A stretch of DNA of 32,319 nucleotides. Origin: Candidatus Cloacimonadota bacterium (GTDB lineage: Bacteria; Cloacimonadota; Cloacimonadia; Cloacimonadales; Cloacimonadaceae). The translations under genes and the position numbers were made by a program. The notes below the pieces were generated by a model. It was not told the origin of the DNA, did no database searches, and saw only the letters and a program-made list of their open reading frames with translations. Below, piece after piece: positions 1-8,041 of the stretch; position 1 is the first letter of the stretch, and every line of letters starts with the position of its first letter. The DNA lies in contig DAHVPC010000014.1 of NCBI GenBank assembly GCA_027318475.1, positions 1 through 32,319 on the forward strand, given 5' to 3'.

Positions 1-697
1 AATCCTGATAGATGGGTGATTCAGAGCCAAAATTGAGGTTGGATCTGCCGATGGCGGAAACCACGCCCAAGGTCACGGTCCTATCGAGTCCTGAGTCTCC
101 GAACGGATTGCCGATGGCGATCGCCCAATCGCCGATCTCGAGGTCCGCGGAATCGCCCAGCGGGGCAATGGTGATCTTTTCGTTCTCTTTGAGGGTAATC
201 TTGATCACGCCGAGGTCGGTATTGGGATCCAGGCCCACGAGCGTCGCGGTGTAATTCACCTTGTCTGCCAGGGTGACGGTGATCGTTCCGTCCTTGCCTT
301 TGTCCACCACGTGGTTGTTGGTCATGATGAAGGCTTCGCGGGTTTGGGGATTGTACTCATAGATGAAACCGCTGCCCATGGAGGTTACGGGACGCTGCTG
401 CTGTTGGGGCTGCTGCGGAAAGAACTGGCGGAACCAGGGATCGTCGAAGAAGGGATTGCGGTTGTTTTGGATCGTGACCTTCGCCTCGACCTTGATCTGC
501 ACCACGGCTTCCCGGACCTGGCGCACAACCTTGACCACGGGATTCGGTTCGCCGCTTTTGATCAGCAAGGTTTGGGGATCTGAGTAGTCGGACTCGGCCG
601 CAAACTTGTGCAGGCCGCCAGGTTGGGTCTGCGCCACGGCGCAGGACATCAGGCCAAAGACCACGGCCAGGGGTAGAAAGCGTTTCCATAGAGTCAT
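1..697 (-). CDS. htrA: HtrA/DegP-family periplasmic serine protease, N-terminal part (cut by window edge)
   Basis: The first 232 codons are visible and the frame stays open to base 1, so the gene continues outside the window. The ATG at 697-695 follows an AGGAGA ribosome site. Residues 1-22 form a signal peptide; the 'LMSC' could be a loose lipobox, or cleavage may follow AVA. The trypsin-like fold is clear: TNNHVVD carries the catalytic His (about H129), TDLGVIK the Asp (about D161), and GNPFG follows. The window ends at 'SPIYQD', just before the place where HtrA proteins have the GNSGG catalytic Ser, so Ser and PDZ domains cannot be seen. A Q-rich loop (QQPQQQQ) lies between the first strands, as in the LA loop of DegP. 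Expected role: envelope protein quality control. It is divergent from recG. Confidence 0.9.
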   Translation of the reverse strand, partial: MTLWKRFLPLAVVFGLMSCAVAQTQPGGLHKFAAESDYSDPQTLLIKSGEPNPVVKVVRQVREAVVQIKVEAKVTIQNNRNPFFDDPWFRQFFPQQPQQQQRPVTSMGSGFIYEYNPQTREAFIMTNNHVVDKGKDGTITVTLADKVNYTATLVGLDPNTDLGVIKITLKENEKITIAPLGDSADLEIGDWAIAIGNPFGDSGLDRTVTLGVVSAIGRSNLNFGSESPIYQD

Positions 698-716
698 GTG
701 TTTCTCCTATTTCTGC

Positions 717-733
717 AGGATGCCGGGCATCCT
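717..733. other. 17-bp palindrome in the htrA 5' leader
   Basis: AGGATGCC and GGCATCCT flank a single G, about 20 bp upstream of the htrA start codon. It could be an operator dyad or a leader hairpin. The arms are perfect but no regulator is known. No sigma-70-like promoter is convincing on the minus strand here. The rest of 698-916 shows no gene or recognisable RNA. Confidence 0.35.
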
Positions 734-916
734 TTCAATTTGAGTATGTTAAAGACAAAAAAGATTTACATAGATGAACTACGCAGGCTGTCGGAGACCC
801 AAAAAATCCAGCCTGGCCTGGCAGTCAAGTAAAAATTACCCCGCTCCACACTGGACCGGTTCAAGAGGAAATACCAGGCGTTGCAGCGCTTCCTGCGTAT
901 TTTTTTGCCGCGGATA

Positions 917-944
917 TTGACAGAATTGCCGGCATTGGTAATCT
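917..944 (+). promoter_or_regulatory. Putative recG promoter giving a leaderless transcript
   Basis: TTGACA (917-922) is followed by a 16-bp spacer and TAATCT (939-944), which keeps the T1, A2 and T6 positions of a -10 box. The recG ATG at 951 lies 7 bp after the -10, so transcription would start at or next to the start codon. No Shine-Dalgarno sequence is visible before the ATG. The assignment is by eye and the -10 is only a partial match. Confidence 0.4.
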
Positions 945-950
945 GTCCCG

Positions 951-3050
951 ATGGATAACACGCAGCCACAGACTCGCACCGGGCCTCACACCGAGGTTAA
1001 ATACCTCAAGGGTGTGGGCGAACAGCGCGCGCGTCTGTTGAAGAACCTGGGCATCAGCACCATCCTTGACCTCATGGAGTTTTTTCCGCGGGATTACCTG
1101 GCCCGCAAACTTAATCCGTCCATCAAGGAATTACGCCCGGAAGACTATGTAGCCTTCACCACGATGATCAGTTGGGTGGACGAACGGCGCACCCACGGCG
1201 GTAAAAAACTGCTCAACGTGGGCGTCAGCGACGGCAAGGCGACCCTGGTTTGCGCCTGGTTCAACTATCCAACTGCCTACGCGACTTTGTTCAAGCCAGG
1301 ATCTTTGCTCTGGGTGAGCGGCCAGCTTTCCGAGTATAATGGCCAACTGCAGCTGATGCATCCGGAATTCGAACTCGTGGAAGACGACGCGGATGACGAC
1401 TTCTGGAAGAAGCGCGAATTCATGCCCATCTACAGCCTGTCCGGCAACCTGACCCAGAAATTCATACGCCGGACCGTCTATGCCGCATTCGCGCTCTGCG
1501 CCGGGCAAATCGAGGAAAATCTGCCGACCGGGCTGCTGGAAAAATATCAGTTCCCGGCCCGGAAAGTCGCCTTGCAAAAGATGCATTTCACCATCAATCC
1601 AGCTGAGATACCGGCATTGAAGCAGCGTTTCGTGTATGAGGAGTTCTTCTATTCCCAGCTCCTCTGGGCCAGGCACAAACACTATCATGGCGAAAGCGTG
1701 CAGGGCATCCACTTCGCCAATAAGCGCGACTTGACCACGCAGCTGTACGCCCAACTTCCCTTCAAACTGACCGCGCCGCAGAAACGCGTGCTGCGCGAGA
1801 TCTTTGCCGACATGTGCTCTCCCCGCCAGATGTCGCGCTTGCTGCAAGGCGACGTTGGCTCGGGCAAGACGATCGTGACTCTGTTCGCGCTTCTGCTGGC
1901 GGTGGAAAACGGCTACCAGGCGGCGTTGATGGCGCCCACGGAACTATTGGCCGACCAGCATTACGCCAATATCAGCAAGTTGCTGGCGAATTTGCCCGTG
2001 CAAGTGGTGCTGCTCAAGGGAGGAAACTACAGGGGAAAAACCCAGGTCAAAGAGGATATCAGCACAGGCTCCGCCGACATCATCATCGGCACGCATGCCC
2101 TCTTGCAAAGCGATATCGAGTTCGACCGGCTGGGTTGCGTCGCCGTTGACGAACAGCACCGTTTCGGAGTGCTGCAGCGCGCCACTCTGGCCAGGAAAGA
2201 CAAGCATCCCGACCTCCTCTACCTGAGTGCCACGCCCATCCCCCGTTCCCTGTCGCTCACGGTTTTTGGCGATCTGGAGGTGAGCGTTATCGACGAACTT
2301 CCCCCCAACCGCAAACCCGTACAGACCCTGGTCCGCTCCAACCAAAAGATCGACCTGGTCTATCGCGAAGTGGCCAGGGAATTGGTTTCCGGCAGCCAGG
2401 TATACATAGTTTGCCCGCTGATCGAGGAATCCGACAAGGTCGATCTTCTGGATGCGCAGCGCATGCATGAATATGTCTCCACCAAAGTCTTTCCGCAGTA
2501 TTCCTGCGTCCTGTTGCACGGACGGATGCCCGCCCGGGAAAAGGACGCCATCATGCTGCGCTTCAAAGCCGGCGAGATCCGCATCCTGGTTTCCACCACG
2601 GTAATCGAGGTGGGTTTGGATATTCCCAACGCCTCGGTGATGATTGTGGAACACGCTGAACGCTTCGGCCTGGCCCAATTGCACCAGTTACGCGGGCGGG
2701 TTGGACGCGGCGGACAGCAGGCCTGGTGCTATTTGATCGAGCATTTCCCCGTGGGCAAGATCGCCCGGGAACGGCTCAACACATTGGTGCGCACCACCGA
2801 CGGCTTCCTCATCGCGGAAAAAGACCTCGAACTGCGCGGTCCTGGCGAGTTTTTCGGCACTGAACAATCCGGCTTGCCCCAGTTCCGTTTCGCCAATCTG
2901 GTGGGTGACCAAGCTGTCTTGAATCAAGCCCGCGGCGACGCCCTCGCCATCATCGGAACTGATCCGGATTTAACGGCTCCGGAGAGCGCTTTGGTAAAAA
3001 AAGTATACTTCCGCCAATACACTGATAAGGAAAAACTTATCCTATACTAA
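951..3050 (+). CDS. recG: ATP-dependent DNA helicase RecG
   Basis: 699 aa, close to the 693 aa of E. coli RecG. RecG is a cytosolic double-strand DNA translocase that remodels stalled replication forks and Holliday junctions. An N-terminal 'YLKGVGEQRA' helix-hairpin region leads to the wedge OB domain (about residues 65-145). Walker A GDVGSGKT is at 300-307, the DEQH box at 400-403, motif III SATP at 426-429, and motif VI QLRGRVGR at 579-586. The C-terminal 'LRGPGEFFGTEQSG' element is typical of the family. The start is fixed by an in-frame TAA at 939-941, only 12 bp upstream, and no other nearby start gives the full N-terminus. There is no visible ribosome site. The gene stands alone, 80 bp ahead of the subtilase. 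Confidence 0.97.
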   Translation: MDNTQPQTRTGPHTEVKYLKGVGEQRARLLKNLGISTILDLMEFFPRDYLARKLNPSIKELRPEDYVAFTTMISWVDERRTHGGKKLLNVGVSDGKATLVCAWFNYPTAYATLFKPGSLLWVSGQLSEYNGQLQLMHPEFELVEDDADDDFWKKREFMPIYSLSGNLTQKFIRRTVYAAFALCAGQIEENLPTGLLEKYQFPARKVALQKMHFTINPAEIPALKQRFVYEEFFYSQLLWARHKHYHGESVQGIHFANKRDLTTQLYAQLPFKLTAPQKRVLREIFADMCSPRQMSRLLQGDVGSGKTIVTLFALLLAVENGYQAALMAPTELLADQHYANISKLLANLPVQVVLLKGGNYRGKTQVKEDISTGSADIIIGTHALLQSDIEFDRLGCVAVDEQHRFGVLQRATLARKDKHPDLLYLSATPIPRSLSLTVFGDLEVSVIDELPPNRKPVQTLVRSNQKIDLVYREVARELVSGSQVYIVCPLIEESDKVDLLDAQRMHEYVSTKVFPQYSCVLLHGRMPAREKDAIMLRFKAGEIRILVSTTVIEVGLDIPNASVMIVEHAERFGLAQLHQLRGRVGRGGQQAWCYLIEHFPVGKIARERLNTLVRTTDGFLIAEKDLELRGPGEFFGTEQSGLPQFRFANLVGDQAVLNQARGDALAIIGTDPDLTAPESALVKKVYFRQYTDKEKLILY

Positions 3051-3130
3051 TGTCCACTCGGACGGGAAAAAGAATTGACTAAATCCGCCCTCTGGTTTTG
3101 TGGGGAAAAAACGTCTCATTTGAGGTACCC

Positions 3131-6100
3131 ATGAAAAAGCTGATCATCATCGTCGCGCTTCTCATAGCGATCGGAGCTATGTCCGCGATAAAATTCGACC
3201 CGGACTTGTTTGTCTCCCGGTCCATCATCGTCTGTTTCACAAAAACAGCGGTGGGCAATGACACCGGTAAGATAGATTACATCCTGCGCAATGGCGCTGT
3301 GCATACAGGCCTGCCCTCGTTCGACCGCCTGGCCACCCAATACGGCATCGTCGAACTGCAGCAGATGCATGCCGACCTGAAAGATCCCACCTGGAACGAC
3401 AACGGCCTCTATCTGCAAAACACCTACAGGCTCATCCTGAAATCCGATGATCAGATCGACAGCGCTGTGGAAGCGCTGGCCAAAGATACAAACCTGGTCT
3501 ATGCCGAACTGGAAGGCATCGTGCGCAGCAAGTTCGTGCCCAACGATCCCATGGTTACGCAACAATACACACACGCCAGAATCCAGAGCTACGACGCCTG
3601 GGATTACATTCAGGGCTCGTTTGACGTCAAGGTCGCCATCACCGATTCCGGCGTGAAATGGAACCATCCCGACCTGCGGGCCAATATCTGGGTCAATCCC
3701 AACGAATCGCCCGGCATGACCATCAATTGGGACGCCGGCACGATCTCTGGCGGCAACGGCATCGACGACGACGGCGGCACCTATGGCAAGATTGATGACC
3801 TGGTGGGCTGGGACTTTTACAACAACGACAACAACCCGATCCAAACCTATGTCGCCAACGACCACGGCACGCATGTGGCCGGATGCGCTGGCGCCGTGGG
3901 CAATAACGCCATCGGAGTCGTGGGCACTTCCCCCATCGTCTCTATCATTTCCTGCAAAGGCGCTTCCAACACCGCTCCCTCCACCGGTATCTCCTACGCC
4001 TACGAGCAAGTCAGATACGCCGCCGAACTTGGCGCGCAGATCGTCAATTGCAGTTGGGGCAGCACCGGAACAGGCGCTTACCCCAATTCCATCGTGAACT
4101 ACGCCACCACCATGGGGGCCTTGGTCGTGGCAGCCGCCGGCAACGAAAACACCGAGCACACCGCCAGTTATCAAGATTACCCCGCCGACTGCACCAACGC
4201 CCTGTGTGTGGCTTCCACCGGCCAGAACGACGTCAAATCCAGTTTCTCCGATTATGGCGCCGCCATCGATATTTGCGCCCCGGGCGAAGGCATCCTTTCC
4301 ACGATCATAGCCAGCAACGGTTATGACGCCTATGACGGCACTTCCATGGCGTCACCGGTTGCTGCCGGAGTGGCTGCGATGGTGAAAGCCCTGCATCCTG
4401 AACTTACTCCCTCCCAATTGATGCAACGCTTGATGGCCACCGCGGACTATATTTACGACGCGAATCCCAACTATGTGGACAAGCTCGGCGCCGGTAGGAT
4501 CAACGCTTTCACCGCCACGATGTATGACAAGATCCCCAACATCACCATCGACGACAAGATGGTGGAAGAGTTTTCCGGAGACGGCGACGGCGTTCCCAAT
4601 CCCGGCGACGTGATCCGCCTCAGGGTCTCTCTGAACAATTATCTGGATCCATTCACAGGCCTGGCCTGGCTCACCGCCACCAACCTCCAGGCCAATCTCA
4701 CCTGCTCCTATCCCGGCGTCACCATTATCGACGGCACCGCCAGCTACGGCAACCTGGGACCCGGCAGCACGATGTGGAACAACAACCAGCCTTTCAAATT
4801 CCAAACCGTGTCCACCCTGCCCTCCGAACCGATTCCTTTTGAACTGGTCCTGACGGCCAACGCAGGCGCGGCCTTCCCCTACAACAAAACCATCCCCTTC
4901 ACCGTAAGCCTTTCCCTCATCCAATCAGGCTGGCCCTACAACGTTGGCGGCGCTTCGACCTGCAGCCCCATCATCGTGAACCTCGACGCCGATCCAGCCA
5001 GAGAGATCGTATTCGGCGACCAGACCGGCGCCATCCATGCCCTGAAAGCCGATGGCGAGACAGAACTGCCGGGATTCCCGATCCAGGCAGGCAGCGCGGT
5101 CATCGGCTCCATCTCCATGGCGGATGTGAACGGCGACGGCCTGCAGGAATTCGCAGTAAGTTTGCAGAACAACAACATCGTGCTGTTCAACCAGGCGGGA
5201 ACTGTCCTCTGGACCATGCCAGCCCCGGGAACCCTGCGCACCAGCCCGATCATCGCCTCGCTGGGCATGAACTCCCAACGCCAGATCATCACCGCCACCC
5301 AGACCGGCAACCTGATCGTGCTCAATCCCGATAACACCGCGTATCCGAACTTCCCCACCAATGTGGGCGGAGCGGTGTTGGGACCCCCTGCGGTCGCGGA
5401 TCTGAACGGGGACGGCGTCCATGAGATCATCGTGGCAACCTTGAACGGCAACCTGACCGCCTTCAACAGCGCCACCGGACAAAGCGCGGCGGGCTTCCCC
5501 GTAGCCATGGCTGGCGGCTCCCAAAACCCCATTACCATTGCCAACCTGGATGCCGATCCTCAGCCCGAGATCATCGTCACCACCAGCACTTCAGGACATA
5601 TTCTGGCTTACAATCACGACGGTTCCGTGTTTTTCCAGAAGAACGTGGGCGGCCAGATCAAATCCGGCGCGGTGGTCGCGGACGTCAATAACGACGGCAC
5701 CAAAGAGATCATCGTCACCGGCGCCACAGGCTATCTGTACATCATGAACCTGATCGGCAACGACCTTCCCAATACCCCGATAAACGTCAACCAGGCTGTG
5801 GATTGCACGCCCACGATCGCCCGTTTCGATGGCGACAACTACGCCGGGATAATCTTCGGCGACACCAATGGCCGGCTGCACAGCGTCCGCGCCGATGGCA
5901 CCGAGTCGCCCAACTTCCCCATCATCATGGGCGGAAACATCAAGGTTTCGGCAGCCTTGGGCGACGTCGACCTGGACGGCGATTTTGACATCGTGATCCC
6001 CAATGACGCCAGCTTCTACGTCGTGGACATCAAACGCCCCGCCCAATCCATCGAATGGCCCTGCTACATGGCCACCTACAACCGCGGCGGCAATATCTAC

Positions 6101-6415
6101 CAAGCCACTCCGAACCAGGACGAAAGCGTGCCTGAAGCTGCGACGGCCCTGCTGGGCAACTATCCCAATCCCTTCAATCCCAGCACCATGATCAACTTCG
6201 AGATTGCCACGCCTGGCGCAGTCAGCATCGAGATCTTCAATCAGAAAGGCCAGCTGGTAAAAATCCTGGTGAACTCCGATCTGCCCGCCGGAAAACACCA
6301 TGTGGAATGGAACGGCAAGGACGACTCGGGCTCCAGCGTCAGCAGCGGAGTCTATTTCTACCGCATGCGCAGTGGAAAATACTCCTCCACCCGTAAAATG
6401 GTGATGATGAAATAG
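3131..6415 (+). CDS. Secreted subtilisin-like protease with FG-GAP-like propeller and type IX sorting tail
   Basis: 1094 aa from the ATG at 3131 (GAGG at 3122-3125); an earlier in-frame ATG at 3098 would bury the signal peptide. Residues 1-19 are the signal peptide, 20-140 an inhibitor-like propeptide, and about 150-460 the S8 peptidase. The catalytic triad is intact: D172 (AITDSGV), H245 (NDHGTHVAG) and S405 (DGTSMASPVA), with oxyanion N338 in AAAGN. A beta-sandwich (about 465-610) is followed by eight 'DxNxDGxxEIIV'-type repeats, which suggests a beta-propeller with calcium-binding-like loops. Residues 1010-1094 form the 'NYPNPFNPST ... SGVYFYRMRSG' tail, the C-terminal signal of type IX secretion or an FlgD-like Ig fold. 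Probably an exported protease that digests extracellular protein; monocistronic with its own terminator. Confidence 0.93.
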   Translation: MKKLIIIVALLIAIGAMSAIKFDPDLFVSRSIIVCFTKTAVGNDTGKIDYILRNGAVHTGLPSFDRLATQYGIVELQQMHADLKDPTWNDNGLYLQNTYRLILKSDDQIDSAVEALAKDTNLVYAELEGIVRSKFVPNDPMVTQQYTHARIQSYDAWDYIQGSFDVKVAITDSGVKWNHPDLRANIWVNPNESPGMTINWDAGTISGGNGIDDDGGTYGKIDDLVGWDFYNNDNNPIQTYVANDHGTHVAGCAGAVGNNAIGVVGTSPIVSIISCKGASNTAPSTGISYAYEQVRYAAELGAQIVNCSWGSTGTGAYPNSIVNYATTMGALVVAAAGNENTEHTASYQDYPADCTNALCVASTGQNDVKSSFSDYGAAIDICAPGEGILSTIIASNGYDAYDGTSMASPVAAGVAAMVKALHPELTPSQLMQRLMATADYIYDANPNYVDKLGAGRINAFTATMYDKIPNITIDDKMVEEFSGDGDGVPNPGDVIRLRVSLNNYLDPFTGLAWLTATNLQANLTCSYPGVTIIDGTASYGNLGPGSTMWNNNQPFKFQTVSTLPSEPIPFELVLTANAGAAFPYNKTIPFTVSLSLIQSGWPYNVGGASTCSPIIVNLDADPAREIVFGDQTGAIHALKADGETELPGFPIQAGSAVIGSISMADVNGDGLQEFAVSLQNNNIVLFNQAGTVLWTMPAPGTLRTSPIIASLGMNSQRQIITATQTGNLIVLNPDNTAYPNFPTNVGGAVLGPPAVADLNGDGVHEIIVATLNGNLTAFNSATGQSAAGFPVAMAGGSQNPITIANLDADPQPEIIVTTSTSGHILAYNHDGSVFFQKNVGGQIKSGAVVADVNNDGTKEIIVTGATGYLYIMNLIGNDLPNTPINVNQAVDCTPTIARFDGDNYAGIIFGDTNGRLHSVRADGTESPNFPIIMGGNIKVSAALGDVDLDGDFDIVIPNDASFYVVDIKRPAQSIEWPCYMATYNRGGNIYQATPNQDESVPEAATALLGNYPNPFNPSTMINFEIATPGAVSIEIFNQKGQLVKILVNSDLPAGKHHVEWNGKDDSGSSVSSGVYFYRMRSGKYSSTRKMVMMK

Positions 6416-6434
6416 TATCCAAGCACATATATGG

Positions 6435-6463
6435 AAAGCCCGGATCGCTCCGGGCTTTTTTTT
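6435..6463 (+). terminator. Rho-independent terminator after the subtilase
   Basis: A perfect 10-bp stem, AAAGCCCGGA (6435-6444) with TCCGGGCTTT (6449-6458), has a TCGC tetraloop and runs into eight T residues (6456-6463). It lies 20 bp after the stop codon. On the other strand only three Ts follow the stem, so it could act weakly for the opposing GAPDH transcript. Confidence 0.92.
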
Positions 6464-6750
6464 GCGCATGAAAGTTGGGTTCACTAGTAATGAGCGCGCA
6501 TCTACAGCGCAATGGCCACGGGAGCGAGGCTTTATCTCGCGGTGATTAGTGTTGGCTCTCCTTCAGAACCATTTATATCTAGTGATGGAAATTCGCCCAA
6601 TACACCCCGAATGAAGTAAGGAGTGTATTGAGCGAGCTTTCCCAGAGAAGTAAAGCCTGCGGCGACAGCAAGAAGCCAAAGCCGCGCCTCGCTCTTCCCT
6701 GATTCACTATCCAACCGGGATGCGACTGCCCGGAAGGTGTCTGTTCCTGC
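6464..6750. other. Intergenic stretch with inverted-repeat ends, possible small repeat element
   Basis: No convincing gene. GAGCGAGGC (6522-6530) recurs inverted as GCCTCGCTC (6686-6694), enclosing about 170 bp. Inside the left end, GCGAG and CTCGC (6524-6540) can form a small hairpin. A 60-codon minus-strand frame fills most of the interval, with no ribosome site and no recognisable domain. The arrangement is compatible with a small non-autonomous element, but nine paired bases are weak evidence. Confidence 0.25.
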
Positions 6751-8004
6751 TCAGGGCGTGTTCGCCTCGATATAGTTCACCAGACGTGAAAGGCAGTTGG
6801 TGTAGGAACCGAGTTCGTTGTCGTACCAGCCGAAGATCTTGGCATGGGTAACGGGCATGGTGACCTCGCGGTCGGCCTTCACGCCAAGTTCGTCCAGGGT
6901 TTTGGCGGGCACCGGAATGAAGCTGGTGCGGGTATGCGTTTCGTGGGCTTCAACGGTGGCGGCGGCCATGGTTCCGATGAGGTCTGCGGAGACGTTCTGC
7001 CGTTCGGAATAGACCAGCAGACCTTTTTGCGGTCCTTCCGCCGCTTGTTTATAGATCTGGTTCAGCAAGCGTCGGTTGACCAAAGGCTGGCCCAGTTCGT
7101 TGAGTTGGGTGTGGAAGGTGACGTTGAGGTTGATCAGGGATACCGTGGAGGTGGGAATGCGCACGGAATCGGCCATGAAGCCCACCGACTTGATCTGTGG
7201 CAGGACGAGTTCGAGCGCTTTGGTGACGCCTGTGGTGGAGAGAATGATGTTGTTCAGCACGCTGCGGGATTTGCGCAGATCGGTGGCGCCCGCCTTGGGC
7301 ACGGAATCCAGGATGCTCTGGGTGTTGGTGGCGGCGTGGATGGTGCTCATGGACGCGGTCATGATGTTGGCGGTTTCCTGGTTTTCCAGCAGGGGCTTGA
7401 CCAGATGGGCCAGACCGGTTGTGGTGCAGCTGGCCGCGGAGATCACGTGATGCTCGGCAGGTTTGTAATTCAGATGGTTGATCCCATAGATCATGGTGAG
7501 CGCGTCCGGACAGCTGCCCACTCCCGCGGTTTTGCTTTTAAAGGGCGCGGAACAGACAACCTTCAGCGCTCCGGCTTCCAAATGGCCGCGCAGACAAGGC
7601 TTGCCCTGTTCCGGGCTGAGATTGGGGTCCACGAAATTTCCGGTGCAATCGACCACGATCCGCACGCCTTCGTTGAGCCAGTTGATGTCTTTGGGATCGC
7701 GGGCAGTCCGGAGTATTTTGACGGGGATGCCCTCAATGGCCAATACCGGTTTATCGGGATCCAGCACCTGGATATCGGCCTGACGTCCCACCATGCCGAA
7801 GAGGAATTTGTGGATGCTGCCGTAGGTGGAATCGGTCTCGATCAGTTGGAGCAGGTCATCCAGGTTTTTTCCGATGTCACGTCCGCAATTGACGATGATC
7901 CCATCGAAATGGCGGAGGTGGATCTGGTTCCAGAGCAGCAACTTGCCGATCCGGCCCAGTCCGTTGATCCCGAGCAATTTCTTGTTTCTCATGTCGAGGT
8001 TCAT
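6751..8004 (-). CDS. gap: Glyceraldehyde-3-phosphate dehydrogenase, long form
   Basis: 417 aa, longer than the usual 330-340. It oxidises glyceraldehyde-3-phosphate to 1,3-bisphosphoglycerate with NAD(P)+, or the reverse in gluconeogenesis. The Rossmann motif GINGLGRIG is at 12-20. The catalytic Cys is C193 in 'SAASCTTTGLAH' (classic SCTTN, here SCTTT) and the catalytic His is H223 in 'TIHAATN'. 'STTGVTKA', 'VRIPTSTVSLIN' and the C-terminal 'WYDNELGSYTN' are standard family blocks. Extra length lies mainly in the NAD domain. The ATG at 8004 follows AAGGAG; M5 is a possible alternative. It starts 37 bp after the stop of the PPDK-like gene on the same strand, so the two are probably co-transcribed. 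Cofactor preference cannot be read with confidence. Confidence 0.93.
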   Translation of the reverse strand: MNLDMRNKKLLGINGLGRIGKLLLWNQIHLRHFDGIIVNCGRDIGKNLDDLLQLIETDSTYGSIHKFLFGMVGRQADIQVLDPDKPVLAIEGIPVKILRTARDPKDINWLNEGVRIVVDCTGNFVDPNLSPEQGKPCLRGHLEAGALKVVCSAPFKSKTAGVGSCPDALTMIYGINHLNYKPAEHHVISAASCTTTGLAHLVKPLLENQETANIMTASMSTIHAATNTQSILDSVPKAGATDLRKSRSVLNNIILSTTGVTKALELVLPQIKSVGFMADSVRIPTSTVSLINLNVTFHTQLNELGQPLVNRRLLNQIYKQAAEGPQKGLLVYSERQNVSADLIGTMAAATVEAHETHTRTSFIPVPAKTLDELGVKADREVTMPVTHAKIFGWYDNELGSYTNCLSRLVNYIEANTP

Positions 8005-8041
8005 GTGTGACTCCTTGTCTCTATGTTTTTGTTGTGTATTA

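Noticed and set aside
3116-4174. 352-codon minus-strand open frame opposite the subtilase
   Set aside because: Low-complexity Gly/Val/Asp/His composition and full overlap with the catalytic domain of the subtilase; an antisense shadow.
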